Source: Comamonas avium
GTDB taxonomy: Bacteria; Pseudomonadota; Gammaproteobacteria; Burkholderiales; Burkholderiaceae_C
Assembly: GCF_014836675.1 (NCBI RefSeq)
Contig: NZ_JACSQK010000006.1
Location: forward strand, 145,114-209,113
Length of the DNA stretch: 64,000 nucleotides
Reading direction: 5' to 3'
The translations under genes and the position numbers were made by a program. Positions 46,300-56,307 of the stretch are shown here, piece after piece. The notes below the pieces were generated by a model, which worked only from the letters and a program-made list of their open reading frames with translations, did no database searches and was not told where the DNA came from. The first letter of the stretch is position 1; each line of letters begins with the position of its first letter.

Positions 46300-46950
46300 T
46301 TAACGCTGCTCCAGTACCATCTCGTTGCCTTGGCGAGTCATGTGCAGCTGCGCCAGAAAGCTGTTGCCCAGCAGTATAAAAGGCATGGGTTGGGGGCTGA
46401 CGATGGCATCTACCCCATAAACGGTAATGTCTCCCACACGTACCGTATCTAGCTTGATGCGCCATCCCTGGGTATTACCGTTGGCGGTGCGGACGGTCAC
46501 AGGCAGGCCTTTTTTGAAATCAATGCCCATGCGCTGAGCGTCTGATTGACCAATGCCAATAGTGCTGGCCCCGGTGTCGACCATGTAGACCATCGGTTTG
46601 TTATTGATAAACCCGTTTTCTCGAAAATGCCCACGGCTGTCCGCACGTAGAACCACTTTGCGCCCACTTGGCAGACCTTTGCCTACGCTGACAGGAGAGT
46701 CGCCTAGCTGCAGGGTCTGGCGCTTGCCCTGCACCTCAACAATTGCGCGATCGCCTTGCACCTGCACTACGCGAACACCCTCATGGCTTTCGCTGACACT
46801 CAGCGCTTTGGGCGCGCCACCATTGACGATAAGTAGCACCTTGCTGCCCATCACCCCCGTCATCGCCACTGATTGCGCGTAGCTGGCGGTGACTGCCAGT
46901 ATGCAGCTTGCAGCGGCAAAAACTGTAGGGGTCAGGAGATGGCGGTGCAT
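46300..46950 (-). CDS. Retropepsin-like aspartic protease (TIGR02281-type)
   Basis: A 216-residue secreted protein with a signal peptide (cut near YAQ, residue 26). The C-terminal half is a retroviral-type aspartic protease fold: FRENGFINNKPMVYMVDTGAS (Asp125), GIGQSDAQRMGID and ILLGNSFLAQLHM. The N-terminal half is a beta-rich domain of unknown role. One Asp per chain means that it should work as a dimer. It precedes the degenerate HD-GYP gene in an operon. Confidence 0.9.
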   Translation of the reverse strand: MHRHLLTPTVFAAASCILAVTASYAQSVAMTGVMGSKVLLIVNGGAPKALSVSESHEGVRVVQVQGDRAIVEVQGKRQTLQLGDSPVSVGKGLPSGRKVVLRADSRGHFRENGFINNKPMVYMVDTGASTIGIGQSDAQRMGIDFKKGLPVTVRTANGNTQGWRIKLDTVRVGDITVYGVDAIVSPQPMPFILLGNSFLAQLHMTRQGNEMVLEQR

Positions 46951-46999
46951 GGGGTGTTCGTTAAGACTGTTTAAGGTTGTAACAGTCTAGCGGACACGT

Positions 47000-47485
47000 T
47001 CAGTCACGGAAGTTGTTAAAAGACAGCGGATGGTCTGCCATTTTCTCGCGGATCAGCGCCATCGCTGCTTGCAAATCATCGCGTTTGGCGCCAGTGATGC
47101 GTACTTTGTCTTCTTGAATGGCAGCTTGCACTTTCAGCTTGCTTTCCTTCATCAATTTTTGCAGTTGTTTGGCAATTTCGGACTCAATGCCATTTTTGAC
47201 CTTGATGACTTGCTTGACCTTGTCGCCACCAATTTTTTGCGACTTTTGAATGTCCAGAAAGCGGACATCCACATTGCGCTTGGTGAGCTTGTTGCGCAAC
47301 AAGTCCTCCACCTGTGTCAGTTGAAACTCGGCATCACCAAACATGGTGATTTCTTTGTCTTTGAGCTCTACGGCGGCTGAGGTGCCTTTGAAGTCGAAGC
47401 GGGTGGCAATTTCCTTGGAGGCATTTTCAACCGCGTTCTTCACTTCAACGAAATCGGCTTCCAGCACAGTGTCAAACGATGGCAT
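47000..47485 (-). CDS. yajQ: YajQ family nucleotide (c-di-GMP)-binding protein
   Basis: A 161-residue protein with the full YajQ pattern: [51 protein letters not shown] and [22 protein letters not shown]. Members bind c-di-GMP or nucleotides and influence stress and virulence gene expression. AAGAAAG lies upstream of the start. The gene is divergent from murB, 87 nt apart, so the two promoters share that gap. Confidence 0.96.
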   Translation of the reverse strand: MPSFDTVLEADFVEVKNAVENASKEIATRFDFKGTSAAVELKDKEITMFGDAEFQLTQVEDLLRNKLTKRNVDVRFLDIQKSQKIGGDKVKQVIKVKNGIESEIAKQLQKLMKESKLKVQAAIQEDKVRITGAKRDDLQAAMALIREKMADHPLSFNNFRD

Positions 47486-47572
47486 GGTTTTACTTTCTTA
47501 AATAGGGTGGTGGACAAGGCACTTGGCAGATCAAGCAGACACAGGTCTGAGTGCAGTGCGACAATCTCAAGG

Positions 47573-48652
47573 ATGTTAGTCGAGAAAAATACCCCCCTGC
47601 AGGATTGCAATACCTTCGGCATTGTGGCCAGTGCAGACACCTTGGTGCGTATTCATAGCGCAGCCGATGTGCAAGAGTTTGTTGCCAGTCCACATTACCG
47701 GGGCCGTAAAGTATTTGTACTTGGCGGCGGTAGCAACATTGTGCTGACAGGCGATGTCACGGATGCAGTGGTGCTCAAAATGGAAATAGCTGGCATTGCA
47801 GCCATTGCACAGACGGACAGCCATTGGATTGTGGAGGCTGGAGCAGGCGTGCTTTGGCATGATTTGGTAGCTTGGACCGTTGAGCATGGTTACCCGGGCT
47901 TAGAAAACCTGGCTTTGGTCCCTGGCACGGTAGGGGCCGCGCCAGTGCAGAACATTGGTGCCTACGGCGTTGAGCTGCAAGACCGTTTCTATGAATTAGA
48001 TGCGGTGGACCTGGCCAGTGGTCAGTCATTTACTTTGGATGCAGCGCAGTGCGCATTTGGCTACCGAGACTCTGTCTTCAAACATGTACCCGCCTCGCCC
48101 GTGGGTACACCAGTGGCCAAGGTGCAAGGCATGGGGCTGGCAGGTCGTGCGGTGATTACAAAGGTGCGGTTTGCTTTACCCAAACATTGGAAGCCTGAGT
48201 TGGGATACATGGATCTGCAGCGTAAGCAATCGGACGAAGCTGTCGAACATCCTAGTGCGCAGCAAATCTTCGATTGGGTGGTGGCGATTCGCCGCGCCAA
48301 GTTACCCGATCCAGCAGTGGTCGGTAATGCAGGCAGTTTCTTTAAGAACCCAACCGTGACTGACGATCAGTGCCGTGACATCTTGGCGCGGGAGCCGAAA
48401 ATTGTGCATTACGCGATGCCCAATGGTTCTATCAAGCTGGCTGCAGGCTGGATGATTGATGCCTGTGGCTGGAAAGGCAAGACGGTAGGCAATGCCGGTG
48501 TTTATGAGAAGCAGGCACTGGTGCTGGTGAACCGGGGGACGGGTGAAAACAGCGTGACAGGCGGCGAGGTAATGACTCTGGCAGGTGCAATTCAGACCAG
48601 CGTTTATGAGCGTTTTGGAATACGCTTGGAACCTGAACCCGTTGTCCTCTAA
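47573..48652 (+). CDS. murB: UDP-N-acetylenolpyruvoylglucosamine reductase MurB
   Basis: A 359-residue E. coli-type MurB. FAD-binding features are VLGGGSNIVLTGDV, the GLENLALVPGTVGAAPVQNIGAYG segment and the Ser/Glu catalytic parts GNAGSFFKNP and CGWKGKTVGN. The start at 47573 follows AAGG; a longer frame to 47507 adds residues not seen in the family. It reduces the enolpyruvyl group to form UDP-MurNAc in peptidoglycan synthesis. A strong terminator follows. Confidence 0.95.
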   Translation: MLVEKNTPLQDCNTFGIVASADTLVRIHSAADVQEFVASPHYRGRKVFVLGGGSNIVLTGDVTDAVVLKMEIAGIAAIAQTDSHWIVEAGAGVLWHDLVAWTVEHGYPGLENLALVPGTVGAAPVQNIGAYGVELQDRFYELDAVDLASGQSFTLDAAQCAFGYRDSVFKHVPASPVGTPVAKVQGMGLAGRAVITKVRFALPKHWKPELGYMDLQRKQSDEAVEHPSAQQIFDWVVAIRRAKLPDPAVVGNAGSFFKNPTVTDDQCRDILAREPKIVHYAMPNGSIKLAAGWMIDACGWKGKTVGNAGVYEKQALVLVNRGTGENSVTGGEVMTLAGAIQTSVYERFGIRLEPEPVVL

Positions 48653-48681
48653 GTCAGACGAGACATGAGAGCCTAGGCATT

Positions 48682-48714
48682 AAAAAAGCGCTGTGAATTT
48701 CGCAGCGCTTTTTT
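48682..48714. terminator. Bidirectional intrinsic terminator
   Basis: Twelve-bp stem AAAAAAGCGCTG/CAGCGCTTTTTT with a 9-nt loop, between convergent murB and a small gene. Confidence 0.93.
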
Positions 48715-48763
48715 GTTTACAGCCAGTATTCCAGTGCTGGCTGCGAAGAGACCTGTAAATACA

Positions 48764-49006
48764 TCAGGCCAGCGATTTTTGTTTCATCCACTCACCAGCT
48801 TGCTGGGCCGCATATGCCAAAGCGCGATCTGCTGATTTGAACAGAGGCTTGAATGTGAAAAAACGCTGAGTGCGGCCCGCGCCGTTGCCACTATCGACAG
48901 TCAGTTGTGCGTGAAAGCGTCCATCAGCTTCAGGCAATGCCTTGGGCTCAAACGTGAAGCGGTCAATCGTGATGGTGTGCGAGGGTTGTGTTTGGATTTT
49001 GGACAT
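48764..49006 (-). CDS. Conserved-looking small hypothetical protein
   Basis: An 80-residue soluble protein starting MSKIQTQPSHTITIDRFTFEP, with GAAGGGAGAGACACC upstream giving a strong ribosome site; a longer frame to 49060 is unlikely. It contains GRTQRFFTFKPLFKSADRALAYAAQQAGEWM. The look is that of a small beta-alpha domain; I cannot name the family. Confidence 0.7.
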   Translation of the reverse strand: MSKIQTQPSHTITIDRFTFEPKALPEADGRFHAQLTVDSGNGAGRTQRFFTFKPLFKSADRALAYAAQQAGEWMKQKSLA

Positions 49007-49143
49007 GGTGTCTCTCCCTTCTTTATGTGTCTCATACATACGCAGTGCGTAATGCATCATAAAGATAGAGAGAGGTAAGTCAAAGAAAGTTCCGTAGTGC
49101 TTGTGTGCCTGCGGTCAAGCAAAGCGAAATTTGGGTGACTCAG

Positions 49144-49920
49144 TTACTTCAAGCTGCCCGACAAAAACTTGGCCAAACGCTCGCTTTGTGGATTGCTCAA
49201 CACCTCGCGTGGATGACCTTGTTCTTCGATCAAACCTTGGTGCAGAAAGACCACGTGGTTTGAGACTTCACGGGCAAAACCTATTTCGTGGGTGACGACC
49301 ACCATGGTGCGCCCTTCTTGGGCCAAGACCTGCATCACGCGCAGTACTTCACCGACCAGCTCAGGGTCCAGAGCGCTGGTGGGCTCGTCAAACAACATGA
49401 CTTCAGGCTCAACCGCGAGGGCGCGAGCGATCGCCACGCGTTGTTGCTGGCCGCCACTCATGTGATTGGGCCAGGTGTCTTCCCTGTTTTCAAGACCCAC
49501 AAGGCGCAAGTATTTACGAGCACGTTCAATGGCCTCTTCTTTGGGCAGGCCCAAAACATGTATGGGCGCTTCGATGATGTTTTCTAGAACCGTCTTGTGT
49601 GCCCAGAGGTTGAAATGCTGAAACACCATGGACAGCTTGGTGCGCAATTGCTGCAATTGTTTCGGACTTACAGGCTCCAGCTCGCCTTTGCGGCCAAGTT
49701 TGAGTTGCAGCTCCTGGCCTGCAACTACGATGCGGCCTTGCTGGGGTTTTTCCAGCAGGTTGATGCAGCGCAGCAATGTTGATTTGCCGGAACCAGAGCT
49801 GCCAATCAGGCTGATCACGTCCCCGGCCTTGGCGGTCAGCGTGACGCCTTTGAGCACATGGTTGCTGCCATAGCTCTTGTGGATACCTTCGGCTTGAAGT
49901 TTGTATGCAGTGGATGTCAT
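49144..49920 (-). CDS. Polar amino acid ABC transporter ATP-binding protein (HisP/GlnQ type)
   Basis: A 258-residue ATPase with Walker A GSSGSGKST, the Q-loop MVFQHFNLWAHKTVLENI, signature MSGGQQQRVAIARAL, Walker B VMLFDEPTSALDPE and switch VTHEIGFAREV. The HisP-type insertion (QLKLGRKGELEPVSPKQLQQL) is present. It is the last gene of a binding protein-permease-permease-ATPase unit for basic or polar amino acids, 16 nt after the HisM-type gene. Confidence 0.95.
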   Translation of the reverse strand: MTSTAYKLQAEGIHKSYGSNHVLKGVTLTAKAGDVISLIGSSGSGKSTLLRCINLLEKPQQGRIVVAGQELQLKLGRKGELEPVSPKQLQQLRTKLSMVFQHFNLWAHKTVLENIIEAPIHVLGLPKEEAIERARKYLRLVGLENREDTWPNHMSGGQQQRVAIARALAVEPEVMLFDEPTSALDPELVGEVLRVMQVLAQEGRTMVVVTHEIGFAREVSNHVVFLHQGLIEEQGHPREVLSNPQSERLAKFLSGSLK

Positions 49921-49936
49921 GGATGCGTGTGCGGTG

Positions 49937-50650
49937 TTAGTGCGTACGAGGTGCCAGATAGGCCAGAAAGCGTTTTTCTAGCAATCGAAAAAAACCAATC
50001 AGCGCAAAAGTGACGCACAAATAAATAACGGCAGCGGCCAGATAGGCCTCAAAAGGAAGGTAGTAGTCCGAGTAGATGCGGCTCGCAACGGCTGTGACAT
50101 CGGTCAAAGCAGGCACCACACTGGCCAAACTGGTTGAGTGCAGCATCATGACAGCCTCATTGCAATACGGTGGCAGGGTACGGCGTAGAGCACTGGGTAG
50201 CACGATGCGCAGCATGATTTGCCAGCGGCTCATACCGATGGCGCGTGCGGCTTCAACCTCTCCAGGGTTGGTTTCACGAATGGCTCCAGCCAGCATCTCT
50301 GCGGTGTAGCCTGCTGTATTCAATGTGAAAGCCAAGAAGGCGCAGAAAAATGGTTCTTTAAAATGCGTCCACGGCCAGACATCGTCCCAGCGGGTCTGAA
50401 TCCATTCCAGCTGTGCCAGGCCGTAGTAAATCAGGTAAACCTGAATCAGCAGGGGCGTGCCACGCACGAAGTAGGTAAATGCTCCCACAATTTTTTCGAG
50501 CACAAGATTGCCACTGGTAAGGGCAATAGCCCCCAGCAAGGCCAAGATGCAGCCAATGGCCAAACTGGAGATCAGCAACCACAAGGTGGTGAGCAAGCCG
50601 TTGCCGTACATGGCCAGATGCTCAGGTTGAAAGATGATGTCCCAGCTCAT
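49937..50650 (-). CDS. Polar amino acid ABC transporter permease (HisM type)
   Basis: A 237-residue permease with about five spans. The EAA loop reads EVEAARAIGMSRWQIMLRIVLPSALRRTLP and the N-terminal half has TYFVRGTPLLIQVYLIYYGL, both typical of HisM/GlnP permeases. Its start overlaps the stop of the HisQ-type gene by 4 nt (ATGA), so the two permeases are made in equal amounts. Confidence 0.94.
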   Translation of the reverse strand: MSWDIIFQPEHLAMYGNGLLTTLWLLISSLAIGCILALLGAIALTSGNLVLEKIVGAFTYFVRGTPLLIQVYLIYYGLAQLEWIQTRWDDVWPWTHFKEPFFCAFLAFTLNTAGYTAEMLAGAIRETNPGEVEAARAIGMSRWQIMLRIVLPSALRRTLPPYCNEAVMMLHSTSLASVVPALTDVTAVASRIYSDYYLPFEAYLAAAVIYLCVTFALIGFFRLLEKRFLAYLAPRTH

Positions 50651-51333
50651 AACTGCACCTTCTCTGTACCAAGGCTATAGCGTGCATTCAGGCGTTTGAG
50701 TGCCCACAGAGAAATACTGGTAAACACAAGGTACAAAGCCGCAGCAAACAGCAAAAAGATAAAGGGCTCACGCGTTGCTGCGCTGGCTTGCTTGGCCAGA
50801 TAGGTCATGTCATGCAGGCCAATCAGGCTGACCAGCGCTGTTGCCTTGATCAGCACCAGCCAGTTGTTGGTAAAACCAGGCAATGCATAGCGCACCATTT
50901 GCGGCAAGGTGATGCGCATGAAGGTCTGGGTCGAACCCATGCCGAAGGCCCATGCAGCTTCCATTTGCCCTCGTGGGATCGACAAAATGGCGCCACGAAA
51001 TGTCTCTGTCATGTAGGCACCATAAATAAAACCGAGAGTGCCAACACCCGCAACAAAGGGGTTGAGGTCCAGCGTGAATTCGGAACCAATTGATTCAAAA
51101 AAGGTATTAATACCAATCGCTGCGCCATAAAAAATCAGCAGCATGAGCACCAGTTCAGGGATGCCGCGCACCACCGTGGTGTACAGGGTAGAGATCCATA
51201 CGAGTGGTTTTTTACCAGACAGCTTGGCTGTTGCGCCTAGCAGTCCCAGTACCGTAGAGACAACAAGTGAAGCAAGGGACACAGCTACAGTCAGCAGTGC
51301 CCCTTGCAGGATAGATAAGTAGTAATCGCTCAT
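50647..51333 (-). CDS. Polar amino acid ABC transporter permease (HisQ type)
   Basis: A 228-residue permease with five spans. TTVVRGIPELVLMLLIFYG and the EAA loop QMEAAWAFGMGSTQTFMRITLPQM identify the HisQ branch. It is separated from the binding-protein gene by 77 nt that contain a 9-bp hairpin (51361-51396), and it overlaps the HisM-type gene. Confidence 0.94.
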   Translation of the reverse strand: MSDYYLSILQGALLTVAVSLASLVVSTVLGLLGATAKLSGKKPLVWISTLYTTVVRGIPELVLMLLIFYGAAIGINTFFESIGSEFTLDLNPFVAGVGTLGFIYGAYMTETFRGAILSIPRGQMEAAWAFGMGSTQTFMRITLPQMVRYALPGFTNNWLVLIKATALVSLIGLHDMTYLAKQASAATREPFIFLLFAAALYLVFTSISLWALKRLNARYSLGTEKVQL

Positions 51334-51360
51334 GCGTAGCAGACGCTTTTCCTAAACAGG

Positions 51361-51396
51361 ACTGCCCGCAGCCGGAGAATCCGGTCAGCGGGCAGT
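51361..51396. other. Intercistronic hairpin between binding protein and permease genes
   Basis: ACTGCCCGC (51361-51369) pairs with GCGGGCAGT (51388-51396), with an inner CCGG/CCGG pair. No T-run follows on the minus strand, so it looks like an RNA-stabilising or partial-termination structure. Confidence 0.8.
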
Positions 51397-51410
51397 GACA
51401 GCCTTAAAGC

Positions 51411-52175
51411 TTAGTTGCCGTATGGGTCAAAGTCAAAGTACTTCTTGGCAATGGTGCTGTAGGTGCCATTGCTGCGGATCGTCTTGATCGCCTTGTTGAT
51501 CTGCTCTTTCAGATCTTTCTGGTTCTTGCGCATGCCAATGCCAATACCGTCACCGTAGTACTTGGTTTCATACTGATCTTGGCCCACATAGCCGTAGTCT
51601 TTGCCTTCAGGCTTGCGCAGGAAACCGCCGTGCACTTCTACCTTGTCGGCCACCGTGCCGTCCAAGCGGCCTGCGTTTATGTCCAGATAGACCTGGTCTT
51701 GCGCTTCGTAAGGAATGACATTGACGCCGGCGGGTTTGAGCTCGCCCAGCGCCCATTTTTCTTGGGTGCTGCCTTTGAGTACACCAATACGCTTGCCCTT
51801 GAGCGAGGCCGGGCCTGTGTACTCTGTGCCCTTTTTCACCACAATGGCGCTGGGTGTCTTGTAGTAACGGTCGGAAAAGTCAATGACGCGCTTGCGTTCG
51901 TCGGTGATCGATAGCGAGCTGACGATCACGTCGTATTTACGCGCTTGAAGCCCGGGGATCATGCTGTCCCAGACTTGTTCGACAAATACACAGTTGCGCT
52001 TGATTTCAGCACAGACGGCGTTGGCAATGTCTACATCAAAGCCTGCGGGCTTGCCGTCAGGAGTTTTGTAGGTGAAGGGTTCGTAGGTGGGGTCAATTGC
52101 GACCTTCAGATCAGCAGCTTGTACTGCTGTTGCACAAACGGCCAATAAAGCCAAGCTTACAAAATTCTTTGTCAT
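51411..52175 (-). CDS. Polar amino acid ABC transporter substrate-binding protein (ArgT/HisJ type)
   Basis: A 254-residue periplasmic protein with a signal peptide (cut near VQA-AD, residue 20). Ligand-site features are DPTYEPFTYKTPDGKPAGFDVDI, the SSLSITDERKRVIDFSDRYY strand and GVLKGSTQEKWA, typical of lysine/arginine/ornithine/histidine binders, with a conserved disulphide (CAEIKRNC). AAGGAAG precedes the start. It heads the transport operon. Confidence 0.95.
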   Translation of the reverse strand: MTKNFVSLALLAVCATAVQAADLKVAIDPTYEPFTYKTPDGKPAGFDVDIANAVCAEIKRNCVFVEQVWDSMIPGLQARKYDVIVSSLSITDERKRVIDFSDRYYKTPSAIVVKKGTEYTGPASLKGKRIGVLKGSTQEKWALGELKPAGVNVIPYEAQDQVYLDINAGRLDGTVADKVEVHGGFLRKPEGKDYGYVGQDQYETKYYGDGIGIGMRKNQKDLKEQINKAIKTIRSNGTYSTIAKKYFDFDPYGN

Positions 52176-52206
52176 TCAAGTCTTCCTTCAATGTAGTTAT
52201 ATACGC

Positions 52207-52233
52207 CTTGGCATTCGCATGATGCATGCCAAG
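52207..52233. promoter_or_regulatory. Inverted repeat in the promoter region of the amino acid transporter
   Basis: CTTGGCAT/ATGCCAAG with an 11-nt spacer, 32 nt upstream of the binding-protein start. Could be an operator; no regulator is recognised. Confidence 0.3.
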
Positions 52234-52350
52234 TTGCGATTGCATTGTAGGAGTCAGTGAATGTTTTTTTACTGCGTTTTTACCAATATGAACAGCCTTG
52301 TGGTGGAGATAAACACAAAGGATAGGTCGTTACAAAATGCTGGACTGGTA

Positions 52351-52824
52351 TTACGGTTTGTTGTAGCTGGGGCGTATGAGCAGACTGTGCACGCGATACG
52401 GTGCACGTTCTTCTACTGCGATGTCCATGGGAACAAAGGCTTTGTCGCATTGCAGCAAGTAGCTGCCGATGTAGGAGATGGGTGAGCGCATTTGTCCCGC
52501 AATGTGGCAGTCGCCAACGGTCTGGTGCACTTGAGCAAACACTTGTTTGAGTTGATCGGAGCTGGCTTGTTTGTTGAATTCTTCGGTGAAGTTTTTGGCG
52601 TCTGGTACCGCTGTCTTGCCTTCAAGTGCCGAAAAAATGGCTTGAAAGTGTTTTTTGAGTGCTTGCTCTGCCGCAGGGTTGGGTAAGGGTTGCTGCGGAG
52701 TGGGCGTGGCAGCAGGGCCGGCAGGTTTGTTGTTGTCAGCCGCAAAAGCTGTGGGTAGAGCTGTGGCTAAGACCAATGCGGCCATCCATTTGCCAGCTTT
52801 GAAGGGGTGGATTGCAGAATTCAT
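52351..52824 (-). CDS. Hypothetical secreted protein
   Basis: A 157-residue protein with a signal peptide (MNSAIHPFKAGKWMAALVLA, cut after about residue 29, AFA-AD), a Pro/Thr-rich linker (residues 30-50), then a helical domain with two cysteines (DCHIAG and LLQCDKAFVP) and a conserved-looking end YRVHSLLIRPS. It resembles small DUF3887-like domains, but I cannot confirm that. It is upstream of, and in the same direction as, the transporter, 175 nt away. Confidence 0.7.
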   Translation of the reverse strand: MNSAIHPFKAGKWMAALVLATALPTAFAADNNKPAGPAATPTPQQPLPNPAAEQALKKHFQAIFSALEGKTAVPDAKNFTEEFNKQASSDQLKQVFAQVHQTVGDCHIAGQMRSPISYIGSYLLQCDKAFVPMDIAVEERAPYRVHSLLIRPSYNKP

Positions 52825-52955
52825 TGTTGCAAACTCCTTGTTTTCAGTGATGAAGCAGTTTTCACTTTCATCTTGAAGTGCTTGGTAGGAAAAACTCTTG
52901 CATCGCTGTAGTGGTGCAAGACGGCGCTGGCACCGCTGTGCCGTTGCTCCTGCAT

Positions 52956-52985
52956 AAAAAAAGCCGCTGAGATACAGCGGCTTTT
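52956..52985. terminator. Bidirectional intrinsic terminator
   Basis: Stem GCCGCTG/CAGCGGC with loop AGATA, A7 on the left and T4 on the right. It serves argG on the minus strand. Confidence 0.88.
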
Positions 52986-53026
52986 AATGTTGAACACTCG
53001 AGCAGTTGCCCGCTCAAAGACAAGTA

Positions 53027-54435
<1,409 letters not shown>

Positions 54436-54455
54436 ATTTGCTCCAGCCCAAAGGC

Positions 54456-54773
54456 TTAGGCGTAATGGCAGATGTAGTGGTAAGCCTCAGTCACGCGGAT
54501 GTCGAACTTGGAGTTCGCGGGAATGTGAAAGCTTTCGCCAGCGCTAGAGGTTTGCCATGTGCCGCTGCCGTCCAGTTTGTATTCGCAAGAACCACCCACG
54601 CATTCCATGATTTCTGCAGCGGCAGTACCAAACGTCAATGTAGCGGGCAAAACCACGCCGACGGATTTCTTGGTGCCATCGGCCAAGGTGAAGCTGTGGC
54701 TTACGCACTTGCCGTCAAAGTAGACGTTGGCCTTGGTGGTCAAAGTGACGCTGGAGAAATGCTCGGTAGTCAT
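54456..54773 (-). CDS. ppnP: Pyrimidine/purine nucleoside phosphorylase (PpnP, YaiE family)
   Basis: A 105-residue single-domain cupin. The whole protein fits the family: ANVYFDGKCVSHSFTLADGTKKSVGVVLPA, AAEIMECVGGSCEYKLDG, AGESFHIPANSKFDIRV and the C-terminal YHYICHY. PpnP proteins phosphorolyse several nucleosides. It is upstream of argG on the same strand, 91 nt apart, with a repeat between them. Confidence 0.95.
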   Translation of the reverse strand: MTTEHFSSVTLTTKANVYFDGKCVSHSFTLADGTKKSVGVVLPATLTFGTAAAEIMECVGGSCEYKLDGSGTWQTSSAGESFHIPANSKFDIRVTEAYHYICHYA

Positions 54774-54858
54774 GGTGAACGCGCAGTCGCTGGTGTTGGA
54801 TCGAAGCTGTCCATTTTAGGCTACCTGCGCCATCCTTGGGGTTTCGCAAAACGCACGA

Positions 54859-54882
54859 GAAAAAGCCCCTGAGCAGGGGCTT
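54859..54882 (-). terminator. Intrinsic terminator for the glycine-zipper gene
   Basis: Stem AAGCCCCTG/CAGGGGCTT with T5 following on the minus strand, 10 nt after the stop codon. Confidence 0.85.
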
Positions 54883-54891
54883 GCTGAATGC

Positions 54892-55638
54892 TTAGCGCCA
54901 GTGTCCAGAGGGAGGCGAGGCTGGGTGAGTGGGCGCTGCTGCATACGGGTTGCCCGGCTGTGCGTAGGCGATGTTGTTGGTCACAACCATATGGGCCGGT
55001 GCTGGCTGGTAGATACCGCTGGGCCCTGAAAAATGCCTTGCACTGGCGGTGTACGAAGATGAATATCTGTTTTCAGCTTGGGGCTGCACGTTAATTGGCA
55101 GCCAGGCTCCGGGGTGACTGCCAGTCCGCGTGGTGTAGCGTCGGCCTGCATACTCATAGGCCACGTCGTAGCCGATGGTATGGTTTTCGTACACGGTTTC
55201 ATTGGTGCAGCGACGCACGGTTTCGTAGCGTGGCTGGCTGTTGCTGCTTTCGATGACGTTGCCAATCAGGCCGCCTGCAATGGCCCCCACAATGGTTGCA
55301 ACGCCCCGGTCAGAACCTTGGCGGTAGTTGTGGTGGCCGTAGCCGTGATAGCCGCGGGGGCTGTAATAACCTCGCGCAGCAGAGCGGCCACTGCTGCGCC
55401 CGAGGGCATTGCCTGCTACACCACCTACAACGGCGCCAATGATGGCGCCGGTGCCATTGGTGCGTTGCCCGCCATCAACCTGCACATCTTCACAAAACTG
55501 TTGTGGCACACCCACTTGCTGCATCACTGGGATGACTGAAAGTACGCGTGCCTGCTCTTGGGCGAAGGTGCTGGCGCAGGCCAGGCCTGCTGTAACAGCG
55601 ATAGTGTTCGTGATAGTGAGCCACTGCTTGATACCCAT
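54892..55638 (-). CDS. Glycine-zipper 2TM domain lipoprotein-like envelope protein
   Basis: A 248-residue exported protein (signal peptide to about residue 26, TFA-QE). It contains two glycine-zipper stretches, GTGAIIGAVVGGVAGNALG and GVATIVGAIAGGLIGNVI, able to insert in membranes. A Gly/Tyr/His-rich loop lies between them and a TIGYDVAYEYAGRRYTTRTG module follows. AGGAG precedes the start. There is no lipobox Cys. It is the paralogue of the next gene. Confidence 0.85.
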   Translation of the reverse strand: MGIKQWLTITNTIAVTAGLACASTFAQEQARVLSVIPVMQQVGVPQQFCEDVQVDGGQRTNGTGAIIGAVVGGVAGNALGRSSGRSAARGYYSPRGYHGYGHHNYRQGSDRGVATIVGAIAGGLIGNVIESSNSQPRYETVRRCTNETVYENHTIGYDVAYEYAGRRYTTRTGSHPGAWLPINVQPQAENRYSSSYTASARHFSGPSGIYQPAPAHMVVTNNIAYAQPGNPYAAAPTHPASPPSGHWR

Positions 55639-55734
55639 CTAAAAGCTCCTGACCAGATGGCAATCGGGGTGTGATTACGCACGCAAGTTTAGGTGTGTCG
55701 CTTCACCACGGTCACTGGTACGGGTAAAAAACCG

Positions 55735-55749
55735 CCTCATTTGAAGAGG
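55735..55749 (-). terminator. Weak terminator candidate
   Basis: Short CCTC/GAGG hairpin followed on the minus strand by CGGTTTTTT; it would end the transcript of the following paralogue. Confidence 0.35.
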
Positions 55750-55760
55750 GGTGTGTGCGC

Positions 55761-56252
55761 TCAGCGTCGAGGCTGCGGGCGACCCGGGTGTATCTCGATA
55801 TTGACGGGGATGTCTGCATCGTTGTTGCGGTACTCGATGCTTTCCACCACTGGGGCTCCTGGGGCCACAGAGCCATAAGATTTTTGCCCGGGCGTGACGC
55901 TGTTGGCGCTGGGGCGGTCATTGCTGCCATAGCGGTGGCCCGGGGTGGCTGCCTGTATGGGGATGCGTTTGCCCGGGTTGTGCGCCATGCGCTGCGCGTG
56001 TTGCTGACCGTTGTATTCGTAGAGCACGTCATAGCCGACCAACTGCTCTTCATAGATGGTGCTGGTCTTGCAGCGTGTGCGCTGGGCATAGTCCATGCAC
56101 TCTTCGTGCGGCACGGCCACTTGTTCATAGATGGGCGTGGCGCTGAGCACACGGGCATAGTTTTGCTGTGCCGATGCTGCCAAAGGCAGGCTGGATCCCA
56201 AGCACACACTGGCGACAGCAAGGCTAATGCGTTGAAGCGATGTGAGGGTCAC
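55761..56252 (-). CDS. Envelope protein paralogous to the glycine-zipper protein, zippers lost
   Basis: A 163-residue exported protein. A GTG start at 56252 has a perfect AGGAG 9 nt upstream and gives a signal peptide (VTLTSLQRISLAVASVCLGS to about residue 28); an ATG frame to 56333 adds residues that do not look exported. It shares ARVLSATPIYEQVAVPHEEC and the module QLVGYDVLYEYNGQQHAQRM with its neighbour but lacks both glycine zippers. The C-terminus is Pro-rich. Function unknown. Confidence 0.78.
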   Translation of the reverse strand: MTLTSLQRISLAVASVCLGSSLPLAASAQQNYARVLSATPIYEQVAVPHEECMDYAQRTRCKTSTIYEEQLVGYDVLYEYNGQQHAQRMAHNPGKRIPIQAATPGHRYGSNDRPSANSVTPGQKSYGSVAPGAPVVESIEYRNNDADIPVNIEIHPGRPQPRR

Positions 56253-56307
56253 TGGGTTGTCTCCTGAACGCGATGGGTAATTTGTTGGTGTGGTGTGCTT
56301 GCCGGAC

